Source: JAVJQS01 sp040218815 (GTDB lineage: Bacteria; Bacteroidota; Bacteroidia; Flavobacteriales_E; Vicingaceae). From it: a stretch of DNA of 64,000 bases. Positions 44,797-54,400 of the stretch are shown piece by piece. The first letter of the stretch is position 1; every line of letters begins with the position of its first letter. Where the stretch lies: NCBI GenBank assembly GCA_040218815.1, contig JAVJQS010000005.1, positions 82,688 through 146,687 of the forward strand, given 5' to 3'. The position numbers were made by a program, and so were the translations under genes. The notes below the pieces were generated by a model. The model made no database searches. It saw only the letters and a list, made by a program, of their open reading frames with translations, and was not told the origin of the DNA.

Positions 44797-45438
44797 TTAG
44801 CAATTATTATTCCAGCTTGATTTAGAATATGCTGTGCTGAAAATAAATTGACCGTAGAAAGACTTTTCTTCCCTTAATTGTAACTGTGGAATGCTTGCTA
44901 GTGGTAAAATGGGCGGAATTTTATTGGCTTTTATATTTGTTGTCAGTTTTAAAAAGTTATACATTAAAAACTCCATCAACTTTTGATGCCAATTTTTAGC
45001 TTGATAGAAGTCAGCGATTAACCAAATACCGTTCATTTTTAATTGACCTAACAAATGAGAAAAAATTTCTCCAGCTACCCTCTTAGGAAATAAATCAAAA
45101 TAAAAGAAACTTAAAATTCCATCATACTTAATCATTGGAACAAAAGATTGATCTCCGCATATAAAATTGACATTATTATCATTTTGGTTTTTGAGCTTTT
45201 TTTTACTGAGAGAAATCATTTTTGAGGAGGTATCAACATAATCTATTTTTAAATGTGGCCTCAATTGAACTATTTTTTTTAGTGTGCTGCCTGTTCCTCC
45301 TCCAATAAAAAGTATTCGGCCTGTTTCTGGTAATAGACTTAAATACTCCAGCTGAGCGCTTTGGAGATATCCAAAAAAAATCAAGCTGGTTAATTGATCG
45401 TAGATAGCAGCAATGAAATTGTAATTGTTGTTTTTCAC
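44797..45438 (-). CDS. Class I SAM-dependent methyltransferase
   Basis: A 213-residue soluble protein with a methyltransferase fold: RILFIGGGTGSTLKKIV (motif I, about 39-55), a YVDTS acidic turn near 68, ICGDQSFVPM near 93 and LIADFYQAKNWHQKLMEFLMYN later. The substrate cannot be inferred. It is on the minus strand, divergent from the glycosyltransferase gene. Confidence 0.75.
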   Translation of the reverse strand: MKNNNYNFIAAIYDQLTSLIFFGYLQSAQLEYLSLLPETGRILFIGGGTGSTLKKIVQLRPHLKIDYVDTSSKMISLSKKKLKNQNDNNVNFICGDQSFVPMIKYDGILSFFYFDLFPKRVAGEIFSHLLGQLKMNGIWLIADFYQAKNWHQKLMEFLMYNFLKLTTNIKANKIPPILPLASIPQLQLREEKSFYGQFIFSTAYSKSSWNNNC

Positions 45439-45651
45439 ATGGTCGAAAGTACTCAGATAGATTATTTTTACATTCCTTTGTTTAAGCTAATTTATGCAAT
45501 AGGAGTAGTTTATGCTGCGAATTACTTGCATTAATTAGGATTAAGCCCGAGCAAGAAAATAACCATTTACTTAAAAAGTAATATATCCAAATGGTTAATT
45601 TTCTCAATCGCTTACAATTTGAAAATTCTAAGGCAGAACAATGGACGAAAT

Positions 45652-46392
45652 ATGATTAAAGATAAAAAAGTAGTTGTTGTAATGCCAGCTTACAATGCTT
45701 CTAAAACATTGGAAAACACCTACCGTGAAATTCCTTTAGATTTAGTTGATGAGGTAATTGTTGTAGATGACTGCAGTAGCGATGATACTGCTGAAAAAGC
45801 AAAGGCACTCGGAATTCGACACATCATCCGTCATGAAAAAAATAAAGGCTATGGTGGAAATCAGAAAACCTGTTATAAAACCGCTTTAGACTTAGGAGCT
45901 GATATGGTGATTATGGTGCACCCCGACTATCAGTATACCCCAAAGCTAATTCCCTCAATGTGCTACCTCATTGCAAATGATCTATTTCAAGTTGTGCTTG
46001 GTTCAAGAATTTTAGGGACAGGTGCTTTAAAAGGTGGAATGCCTTTGCATAAATATTTAGCGAATCGATTCCTTACTTTCTTCCAGAACATTTTAGTAGG
46101 AGCAAAGCTTTCTGAATACCACACTGGCTATCGTGCTTTTTCAAAAGAAGTATTAGAGTCAATTAACTATGAGGTGAACTCTGATAATTTTGTATTCGAC
46201 AATCAAATGTTATCACAAATAATTTTTAAGGGCTATGAGATTGCTGAGGTTACATGCCCAACAAATTATTTCGATGAAGGCTCTTCTATCAACTTTAAAA
46301 ATAGTGTTGTTTATGGTTTGGGGGTGCTCAAAGTTTCTGTGCAACACCGTTTGCAGAAAATGGGTTTGTTAACGAGTAAAATGTATCAATAA
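45652..46392 (+). CDS. Family 2 glycosyltransferase, dolichyl-phosphate mannose synthase-like
   Basis: A 246-residue soluble GT2 enzyme. VVVVMPAYNASKTLENTYREIP opens the nucleotide-sugar domain, VDEVIVVDDCSSDDT holds the first metal motif and MVIMVHPDYQYTP the DXD-like second. It probably transfers a sugar to a polyprenyl or protein acceptor. The frame is open from a TTG at 45619, but the ATG at 45652 places MIKDKKVVVVMP at the normal N-terminus and is preferred. The next gene, a methyltransferase, starts 6 bp downstream, so they likely act together. Confidence 0.87.
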   Translation: MIKDKKVVVVMPAYNASKTLENTYREIPLDLVDEVIVVDDCSSDDTAEKAKALGIRHIIRHEKNKGYGGNQKTCYKTALDLGADMVIMVHPDYQYTPKLIPSMCYLIANDLFQVVLGSRILGTGALKGGMPLHKYLANRFLTFFQNILVGAKLSEYHTGYRAFSKEVLESINYEVNSDNFVFDNQMLSQIIFKGYEIAEVTCPTNYFDEGSSINFKNSVVYGLGVLKVSVQHRLQKMGLLTSKMYQ

Positions 46393-46398
46393 GCTCGA

Positions 46399-47358
46399 AT
46401 GGGAAGTCCAAGTAAATGCCTTTACTGTCAATCGATGAATCATGAAAAGTGGATTCAGTTTAAGGACATGCACAATGAGCAATATCAATTAGACCAGTGT
46501 AATGATTGTGGTGTTTATTTCCTTTCCCCTCAACCATCTGAAGCACAGTTGAAAAAAGCATATGAAGAGAGTTATTATGGCAATGGAGATAAGAAATTTA
46601 ATCCCTTAGTAGAGCGAGTGGTAGATTGGTTTCGTGCTAAAAGTTCGAAACACTTTGCAAAACGAATTCCAGAAAATGCAAGCGTTTTAGATATTGGCTG
46701 TGGAAATGGTAGTTTTTTAGTCAATTTAGGGAAGCATTGCAACGCTAGGCTCTACGGATTGGAGCTGCCTGGAAAATCAGCTGAACGCGCTGCGAAGCAT
46801 AATCAAATTCAACTTTATCAAGGAGAGTTAAAAAGCGAAACTTATGAAGAAAATTATTTTGATGCCATCGTTTTAACACATGTATTTGAGCACCTACCAC
46901 GGCCAAAAGAAACACTAGAAATCATTCAAAAGATTATCAAATCAAAGGGTATTTTACAAATAGAAATTCCAAACATTTATAGCTGGCAAGCACGGTTTTT
47001 TAAGGGGAATTGGTTGCATTTAGACCCTCCAAGACATTTGCATTTTTTTACACCAAAACAACTAAAGCATGAATTAGCTGGCTTTGGATTTGAATGTATT
47101 GAAGAGAATTACTTTTCCCCTCAGTTTAGCCCATTTGGCGCCCAGCAAAGTCTACTTAATGTGCTGCTGCCTAAGCGTGAATTATTATATGAACATTTGA
47201 AAGGTAATCGTCAATATACAGCTGGATATAGTTCGTTTCACCTGTTTTGCCAGCAGGTATTTCATTGGTTGAGTTTTCCATTTTTCGTGCTCACCGATTT
47301 TATTGCTTCTACCTTTTCAAAAGGAGCTACTGTGAAATTGATTTTTAGAAAGCAATAA
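46399..47358 (+). CDS. Methyltransferase with N-terminal zinc-ribbon
   Basis: A 319-residue protein. Residues 6-37 have two CxxC pairs (CLYC and CNDC), a zinc-ribbon typical of methyltransferases associated with surface glycan clusters. The Methyltransf_23 domain follows: VLDIGCGNGSFLVNLG near 96, YFDAIVLTHVFEHLPRP near 152 and LHLDPPRHLHFFTPKQL near 210. The pairing with a GT2 gene suggests modification of a sugar or lipid-linked glycan. Confidence 0.88.
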   Translation: MGSPSKCLYCQSMNHEKWIQFKDMHNEQYQLDQCNDCGVYFLSPQPSEAQLKKAYEESYYGNGDKKFNPLVERVVDWFRAKSSKHFAKRIPENASVLDIGCGNGSFLVNLGKHCNARLYGLELPGKSAERAAKHNQIQLYQGELKSETYEENYFDAIVLTHVFEHLPRPKETLEIIQKIIKSKGILQIEIPNIYSWQARFFKGNWLHLDPPRHLHFFTPKQLKHELAGFGFECIEENYFSPQFSPFGAQQSLLNVLLPKRELLYEHLKGNRQYTAGYSSFHLFCQQVFHWLSFPFFVLTDFIASTFSKGATVKLIFRKQ

Positions 47359-47463
47359 GTTATTAATCAGCTGTTTGATGTCTTGAAAATAGTGCAAGAA
47401 ATTCTATAGCTGCCTTGCTAATTACTATGTATCCTCGGCTTCAAAGATTGTCCATTTAAAGAT

Positions 47464-47493
47464 TGGAATTTCAGGCCATAAAAAGTAACTTCG
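47464..47493 (+). promoter_or_regulatory. Promoter of pruA
   Basis: TTG at 47464-47466 and TAACTTCG at 47486-47493, with a 19-base spacer. The -7 box differs from TAnnTTTG by one base (C for T). The pruA ATG is 27 bases downstream. The same TAACTTCG octamer is present upstream of leuS at 4882-4889 on the minus strand. Confidence 0.45.
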
Positions 47494-47519
47494 TGCTCCA
47501 TTAAAAAACAAAGAATAAT

Positions 47520-49142
47520 ATGTCCAACGCAATATTTAATCCACCGGTAGCAGTTAATGAACCAATCTTAACCTATGCTCCAGGATCAGAAGAAAGAGAA
47601 GAGCTTCAAAAGACAGTTGCTGCTTTAAAAACCGAAGAAAAAGACATCCCGATGTTCATCAACGGTAAAGAAGTGAGAACTGACAATAAAGTGAGTATGC
47701 ATCCTCCTTATGAGCACAAACATGTTTTGGGTCATTTTCACAAAGGAGATTCATCGCATGTAAAAAAAGCGGTAGATGCTGCTTTAGGAGCTCGTCAAGC
47801 TTGGGCTGATTTGCCTTGGGAACAAAGAGCTTCTGTTTTTTTAAAGGCTGCAGAATTAATTGCAGGACCTTACCGTCAGAAGATGAATGCTGCAACGATG
47901 TTAGCACAGTCAAAGAATGCATTTCAAGCAGAAATTGATTCAGCTTGTGAGATTATTGACTTCTTTAGATTCAATGTTGAATATATGCGTCAGATTTACA
48001 CGGAGCAGCCTGAATCTTCAGAAGGTGTTTGGAATCGTTTAGAGTACCGTCCTTTAGAAGGATTTGTTTTTGCAATCACGCCATTTAACTTTACTGCAAT
48101 TGCGGGAAATTTACCAGCAAGTCCAGCAATGATGGGTAATACTGTTGTTTGGAAACCAGCTGACTCTCAAATTTATTCAGCTTGGGTAATTATGGAAGTG
48201 CTTCGCGAGGCAGGACTTCCTGCTGGAGTAATTAATTTGGTGTATGCCGATGGTCCTGATGCAGGTGATGTAATTTTCAAACGTCCGGAATTTACTGGAT
48301 TACATTTTACTGGGTCAACTACAGTGTTCCAGCAGCTTTGGAAAACCATTGGAAACAACATTGAAATCTATAATTCTTATCCAAGAATAGTTGGAGAAAC
48401 AGGAGGGAAAGACTTTATCGTTGCGCATGAATCAGCCAACCCTAAAGAAGTAGCTACAGCAATTATTCGAGGCTCGTTTGAGTTCCAGGGACAGAAGTGT
48501 TCTGCTGCATCAAGAGCTTACATTCCAAAGTCAATTTGGAGTGAAGTGAAAGAATATGTGATAGAGGACTTGAAAAGCATTAAAGTTGGAACGCCAGAGA
48601 ACTTTAGCAATTTTGTAAATGCAGTAATAGATGAAAAGGCTTTTGATAAAATTGCGAACTACATCGACAATGCGAAACGTGCTGACTCTGCTGAGGTAAT
48701 TGCAGGTGGATCGTACGATAAGTCAGAAGGGTATTTTATTGATCCTACTGTAATTTTAGCTTCAGATCCAAAATACACTACTATGTGTGAAGAGATTTTT
48801 GGACCCGTAATTACAATCTATGTTTATGATGAAAAGAATTTTGAGGAAACTTTGAAATTAGTTGATGATAACAGTTACGCCTTAACAGGAGGAATTTTTG
48901 CAAAAGATCGTCATGTGGTTACACACATGTGCAAGGTATTGGAAAATGCTGCTGGAAACTTTTACATTAACGACAAGCCAACAGGAGCTGTTGTAGGACA
49001 GCAACCATTTGGTGGAGCTCGAAAATCAGGAACGAATGATAAAGCAGGAGCAATGCAAAACTTAATGCGTTGGGTATCTTCAAGAACTATGAAGGAAACT
49101 TTTGTTCCGGCAAAAGATTATCGTTACCCATTTATGGGCTAA
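47520..49142 (+). CDS. pruA: L-glutamate gamma-semialdehyde dehydrogenase
   Basis: A 540-residue NAD-dependent aldehyde dehydrogenase, the second step of proline catabolism (delta-1-pyrroline-5-carboxylate to glutamate). Motifs are TPFNFTAIAGNLPASPAMMGNTVVWKP near 185, VGETGGKDFIVAHES (catalytic Glu) near 290, FEFQGQKCSAASRAYIP with the nucleophilic Cys near 327, and PFGGARKSGTNDKAG near the end. It is the P5CDH form found alone, not fused to proline dehydrogenase. Confidence 0.96.
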   Translation: MSNAIFNPPVAVNEPILTYAPGSEEREELQKTVAALKTEEKDIPMFINGKEVRTDNKVSMHPPYEHKHVLGHFHKGDSSHVKKAVDAALGARQAWADLPWEQRASVFLKAAELIAGPYRQKMNAATMLAQSKNAFQAEIDSACEIIDFFRFNVEYMRQIYTEQPESSEGVWNRLEYRPLEGFVFAITPFNFTAIAGNLPASPAMMGNTVVWKPADSQIYSAWVIMEVLREAGLPAGVINLVYADGPDAGDVIFKRPEFTGLHFTGSTTVFQQLWKTIGNNIEIYNSYPRIVGETGGKDFIVAHESANPKEVATAIIRGSFEFQGQKCSAASRAYIPKSIWSEVKEYVIEDLKSIKVGTPENFSNFVNAVIDEKAFDKIANYIDNAKRADSAEVIAGGSYDKSEGYFIDPTVILASDPKYTTMCEEIFGPVITIYVYDEKNFEETLKLVDDNSYALTGGIFAKDRHVVTHMCKVLENAAGNFYINDKPTGAVVGQQPFGGARKSGTNDKAGAMQNLMRWVSSRTMKETFVPAKDYRYPFMG

Positions 49143-49219
49143 AAACATCAATTATAACGAGTGCTTGTCAATGCATAGGTGTGTCTGTTGCAGAGAGTTC
49201 AAGAATGAGGCTTGCGTAG

Positions 49220-49241
49220 CCGAAAATAGCGGAGTTTTCGG
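49220..49241. repeat. 7-bp hairpin in pruA-divIC gap
   Basis: CCGAAAA (49220-49226) and TTTTCGG (49235-49241) surround an 8-base loop. It lies in a larger imperfectly palindromic stretch (49160-49310, with TGTCTGT and ACAGACA arms at its ends), which looks like a small intergenic element. Confidence 0.4.
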
Positions 49242-49310
49242 TAGTAATCGAGTATATTTTCGACAAGCTTAACGAAGAGATTGGACTTTATGGACAGACA
49301 TTAACTAACA

Positions 49311-49344
49311 AAGGGCTGTTGAATCTTACATCAGCCCTTTTTTT
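49311..49344 (+). terminator. Terminator after pruA
   Basis: AAGGGCTG (49311-49318) pairs with CAGCCCTT (49332-49339) and runs into seven T residues. It sits 170 bp after pruA and just before divIC. Confidence 0.85.
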
Positions 49345-49376
49345 ATTCGTCAATATCTTGTCCGATTTTTGTGACT

Positions 49377-49676
49377 ATGAAATTGATCAATCGAATTCCA
49401 AGTTATCTAAAGAATAAATATGCGCTTACAGGCCTAGTATTTTTAGTGTGGATTTCATTCTTTGATCAAAATCGCCTTTGGACGCAACTACAATATCATA
49501 TTGAGTTGAACGACCTTGAAGAGGAGGCAGCATTTTATAAACAAGAAATCAAAGTGATTCAAGCCGACTTAAAAGAATTACAAAGCAACCCTCGAACCTT
49601 AGAGAAGTTTGCCCGTGAAAAATACCTCATGAAGAAAGATAATGAGGAGCTATTCGTGATCGTGGAGGAGGAATAG
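49377..49676 (+). CDS. divIC: Septum formation initiator DivIC/FtsB-like
   Basis: A 99-residue bitopic protein. A short basic N-terminus, one membrane helix (about 13-30, YALTGLVFLVWISFF), a coiled coil (residues 40-75) and the terminal EKFAREKYLMKKDNEELFVIVEE are typical of FtsB/DivIC, which complexes with FtsL and FtsQ. A GTG at 49371 in frame is an alternative start; the ATG at 49377 is preferred. It is the only divisome gene outside the dcw cluster seen here. Confidence 0.88.
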   Translation: MKLINRIPSYLKNKYALTGLVFLVWISFFDQNRLWTQLQYHIELNDLEEEAAFYKQEIKVIQADLKELQSNPRTLEKFAREKYLMKKDNEELFVIVEEE

Positions 49677-49951
49677 TTAGAAAAAAGTTGAAAGACGAAA
49701 GATGAAAGTTGAAGGTTCGTGATAAAAAATTTCCAGTGGCAAGCTATTAATTATCAGTTCTCAATTGATTTAACCACAAAACTCACTAAGTTTTTGTTGA
49801 TTAAAAATTATCAATTATCAATTATCATTTATCAATTGTCAATTGATTTGTCTCTTTTCTAAAATCTAATTCCGCATTTGCGGAACTAAAATCGTATCCC
49901 GAAACTTCGGGACTAAAATTCCATTCTCCATTATCAATTCTCCATTGTCAA
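49677..49951. repeat. Repeat mosaic between divIC and fahA
   Basis: The gap starts with AAAGTTGAAAGACGAAAGATGAAAG, then TTAACCACAAAACTCACTAAG (reverse form of the CTTTGTGGTTAAAG module at 23557-23600). Tandem ATTATCAATTATCAATTATCATTTATCAATTGTCAATT follows, then CCGCATTTGCGG and CCCGAAACTTCGGG, short perfect hairpins. It ends within the fahA stop region. These are the modules found in the dcw junctions, in another arrangement. Confidence 0.8.
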
Positions 49952-51232
49952 TTATATTTGTTTCGCCGCTAAAACCTTAGTAGAAACTTCTCCAAATCCA
50001 ACACGAACACCTTCTTTTTCACAGTGTCCTTTCATAATAACAGTGTCGTTATCTTGAATGAACTTTCGTTCATCTCCATCACTTAGCTTTACCGGATTAG
50101 AGCCTTTCCATGAAAGCTCTAACATGGAGCCGTAGCTGTCTTTTGTTGGACCGCTTATCGTTCCTGATGCATACATATCACCAGCTTTAATGTTGCAGCC
50201 ATTCACTGTATGGTGGGCCAATTGTTGAGTTTGGTTCCAATACATGTGCTTGTAATTCGACTTGCTAACGGTGCTGGCTTGTTTGCCATCAGGTTGTATG
50301 AGCACTTCTAAGTTGATATCGATGTTTTTATCACCATTGTATTTCAAATATGGAAATACTTCTGGCTCTTGGGTTGGTCCCTGAGTTCTAAATGGCTCTA
50401 ATGCATCTAAAGTAACTACCCAAGCTGAGATAGAGGAAGCGAAGTTTTTGGCTAAAAAGGGCCCTAATGGCACATATTCCCACTTTTGAATGTCTCTTGC
50501 CGACCAATCATTAAACAGCACCATTCCGAAGATATAATCATCAGCTTCTTTTGTTGAAATGCTTTCTCCTAATGGTTTTCCATCATAAGTGATAAACGCC
50601 ATTTCGAGTTCAAAGTCCAATAGTTTACAAGGGCCAAAAACTGGTGGTTCATCATCTTTTGGTTTTTGTTGTCCTTTAGGACGGTGAATTTCTTGTCCTG
50701 ATAAAATAATGGAAGAAGCTCTTCCATGATAGCCCACGGGAATATATTTCCAATTGGGAAGTAAGGCATTTTCTGGGTCTCTAAATAGAGTTCCAATGTT
50801 AGTGGCATGCTCAATACTAGAGTAGAAATCAGTATAATCTCCCACTTCAACAGGCATTTCATTCTCAATAGCTGCAACAGGAAGAATTGTTTTTTCTTGC
50901 AGGACTTTATTGTCTTTTATTGTGGCATTATTTTCAGAAAAAAGTTCTTGTAAGCGATCTCGTAATTTTCGGGTTCCGCTTTTTCCTTTTTTCATCAAGC
51001 TGTTTAAGCGCTTGTTGTCAAAATCACTTTCTTCGAAACCCAAATCATTTAAAAGATTTGCACGATACAATTCCAACAAATCAATCGCAAAATCACCTAT
51101 TCTCGAAGCTACTCTAGCACTCAATTGGCTGTTTTTTATAATTCCAAAAGGAATGTTATGTATGGAAAAATCTGATTGATCGGCTACAGTTAGCCATGTT
51201 TTTAAGCTTGGATTGAACATTGAGTTGGCCAT
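49952..51232 (-). CDS. fahA: Fumarylacetoacetase
   Basis: A 426-residue enzyme that hydrolyses fumarylacetoacetate to fumarate and acetoacetate, the last step of tyrosine catabolism. The N-terminal domain begins with SFNPSLKTWLTVADQSDFSIHNIPFG; the catalytic body carries VEVGDYTDFYSSIEHATNIGTLFR, YHGRASSIILSGQEIHRPKGQ, LDFELEMAFI, NDWSARDIQKWEYVPLGPFL, and GDMYASGTISG. No other tyrosine-pathway genes are adjacent. Confidence 0.95.
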   Translation of the reverse strand: MANSMFNPSLKTWLTVADQSDFSIHNIPFGIIKNSQLSARVASRIGDFAIDLLELYRANLLNDLGFEESDFDNKRLNSLMKKGKSGTRKLRDRLQELFSENNATIKDNKVLQEKTILPVAAIENEMPVEVGDYTDFYSSIEHATNIGTLFRDPENALLPNWKYIPVGYHGRASSIILSGQEIHRPKGQQKPKDDEPPVFGPCKLLDFELEMAFITYDGKPLGESISTKEADDYIFGMVLFNDWSARDIQKWEYVPLGPFLAKNFASSISAWVVTLDALEPFRTQGPTQEPEVFPYLKYNGDKNIDINLEVLIQPDGKQASTVSKSNYKHMYWNQTQQLAHHTVNGCNIKAGDMYASGTISGPTKDSYGSMLELSWKGSNPVKLSDGDERKFIQDNDTVIMKGHCEKEGVRVGFGEVSTKVLAAKQI

Positions 51233-51422
51233 GAATCTCTTTTTTAGTTTGTTTGAAAATTCAAATGTAAGCCATTGATTTTCGTTGAAAAAGCAAAATG
51301 CAACGATTTTTGAAAGATTAACGTCAAAAGCATGTTAATCAAATTTAACTTTATGTTGCCTTGTTCAATAACTATAGTTAAATTAGCGTCTTATTTTTTA
51401 ATGTTTTCTTGATACGATCTAT

Positions 51423-54400
51423 ATGAAAAAGATATTATTTACTTCTTCTTTACTTGTTTTAGTGTTTCTTGGAATGGTAAAAAGCAGCTCTGCCCAGCCT
51501 GTTACGATTTTCTATGAGAGTTTTGATACTATTCCTTCTCTTTGGAATATGACTAGATCTTGGGTTCCTGCCAACCAAACAAATCGCTGGTATAGAGATA
51601 CAGTAATAACAAAAGATAGAAGCAGAGGCTCTGCTACAGACACGATTAACACAAGTGGTCCCAACTTTACTGCACAAACTCACTTGACAAGTCCTCAGAT
51701 ATACATTGGAGCTCCTTATACGAGTATTGGGTTTTCTTTTGACCAGATCTGTTATGTTGGTATTGATAATGATGCCACTGTTCAATATTCTTTTGATAAT
51801 GGTGCAACCTGGACAAGGTTTCCACCTTCTGCCTATTCAGGTGGTTCGGTTTATGATTGGGGCCAAGGCGATTATAAATTTTGTAAAGCCAGTAGGGCAA
51901 ACGAATGGAGAATTTCTGATACAGCTTACATTTGGCCAGCCTCTACAAAAGCATGGATTCGAGAAAATTTTGATGCCACAGATGTTATAGTAAGCTCTGG
52001 AACAACTTCAGACTCCATGAGAATTCGATTTACTTTAATTAACGATCCATCAGCACCAAGAGGAAGAGTTGGAACGCATCGCTGGATTGTAGATAATTTT
52101 GAAGTAAGGGGTGCTGATTGTGAATTGGTTCCTCCAACGCTTGATTTACTTGATCCTCCCAGAAATTACCCTGCCCGATATGAAGGACGAGTTTATTCAG
52201 AAGGACCGTATGATTTTGATGCTAAGATTTTAGATCAGTCAGGAGTAGATACAGCTTATATTGTAGCTTGGTTAAAACGAGATGTTGCTACTCCGCCAGC
52301 TGCTCCTCAATGGGATACTATAGCAAGAGATACTTTTCCAATGAAAAGATTATCTGGAGGTAACTTTGAAGGGAAGATTACCAGCCCTATCGATGGAACT
52401 CCTATTCAACTTGCTGACACCATAATTTGGAAAGTTGTTGCCATTGATCGAAGTGATTGCAAAAACGAAACACAAGACCCACCAAGTGGTTTTACCTCTT
52501 TTAGAGTTGTGAATGATTTACCTAAATCATGTAATACGCAGCCTGTTTATCAATATCCCTATTATCAAACCTTTAACAGCACCAACTTTCAACCAAGCCA
52601 GAAAGAATTTTTAGCAGAATCATGGGAAAATGTGGAAGGAGATTTTCACGATTGGTGGATTAATGCAGGGCCTACAGAAACTGACAGTACAGGACCATCG
52701 GATGGTTTTCCTGCAGGTGGGAATTACCTGTACGTTGAATCTACAGGTTACCCTGATAGTTCTGCTTACCTAATTACTCCTTGTTTTGATTTATCTGATG
52801 AAGAATTAGATAATGGCCTAGTACGTTTCTATATTAATATGAATACCAACTCAATTGATGATATAATCAATGTGGATATTTACGATCCTAATAAGCCTGG
52901 TTCTCCATTTGGAGGCTTTGTGAACAACGTTATACCTCCAATAAGAGGGAATAAAGGAGATAATTGGATACCATTTGAATTTTCAGCATACCCTTACAGA
53001 AATACCGTAACCCAATTGCGCTTTAGAGGAACCCCAGGAACGAATAGCGGTTTTGGAGATATGGCAATTGATTCGTTTAAGATTGTAGAAGGAGTTCCAG
53101 TGGACGTACGAATGAACCCAATTGACCTCCCACCTTATGGACCAGCAGGGGAGGAAGATTCCCTAATGGTTAATGTACAAAATTTAGGTATTTCAGATGC
53201 AACTAATATTACCTTCTTTTATCAAGTTTGCTCTAAAAATGGAACTAATTGTACCACTCCAGAGTCTATTCTTTGGTCTGGAACATTAGCAGCTGCAGAA
53301 CCCCCAAGAGATATTAAATTACCTGTTGCATACCCCATTTTAAAGGGAGACTATTTTTTGAAAGTGTGGTTAGTTCTTAATGGTGATTTGGTGCCAGCGA
53401 ATGATACTGCATTCTCAAACTCAAGAGGCTTAGCTTATCAAGGATTAAAATATAGAGATAATTTTGATGAGGATACTTTGTGGTCTTCTTTAACAGAAAG
53501 CAATCCTTTGGTGAATAGCTGGGAGCTTGGTCAACCAAACTTCGCCAGAACCAACAACTTAATTTCGGCACCAAATGCATGGGATGTGCTTTTAAACAGA
53601 CCTTATACTGGAACAGGAATTACGAATTCGTTAGTAAGTCCAATCTTAGACTTTAGAAATGCAGATAGTATTATAATTTCATTTTTAAACAACCGAGATA
53701 TTGATACCACTAAAGATGGAGTTTGGTTGGAGTGGTCGCTTGATCGCGGAAGAACATGGAATTACCTAGAAAATTTTGACGATGTTGGAAGTATAAGATG
53801 GTATAATAATACCCTCTCTAGTGGTGGCTTAGGGGGTACTCCTGTGTTTGCAGACCGCACAAGTTGCTATGCTAATACTTGGGGTCCTGGATGGTTAGAA
53901 AGTGAATTGTACTTGCCTGACACTTTGGATAATGAAGCAAGAGTGATGCTGCGTTTTAACTTTTTCGCTGAAGACGATGAAGATGGAAATGCAGGGATGA
54001 GTATTGATAACTTTTTAATTTATGATCCAACACCTTTAGATGTGGAGCCGCAATACATGTTATCTCCCAATTCTAAGTGTTCAATGTCTAGCCAAACCCG
54101 TATTAATACTATTTTTAAAAATAGAGGCTTAGAAACTGTTAATTCATTTGATGTTGAATATCGAATTACTCACTTACCAACAAATACAGTAGAATCAAAA
54201 ACTGATTTAGTTAACAGGACTTTTGACCATAGAGATACGGTTCATGTGCTTTCAGCTTCAACATTTAACTTTTTTGAACTTGGAGACTATAAGGTTGAAG
54301 TGATTACTAAATTGCCAGGTGATGGCTGTTTAATTAATGACACGCTTACAAATTTTGTAGAAAATATTGATGGTTGTAGTCTTCGATTTGTAATTGAGAC

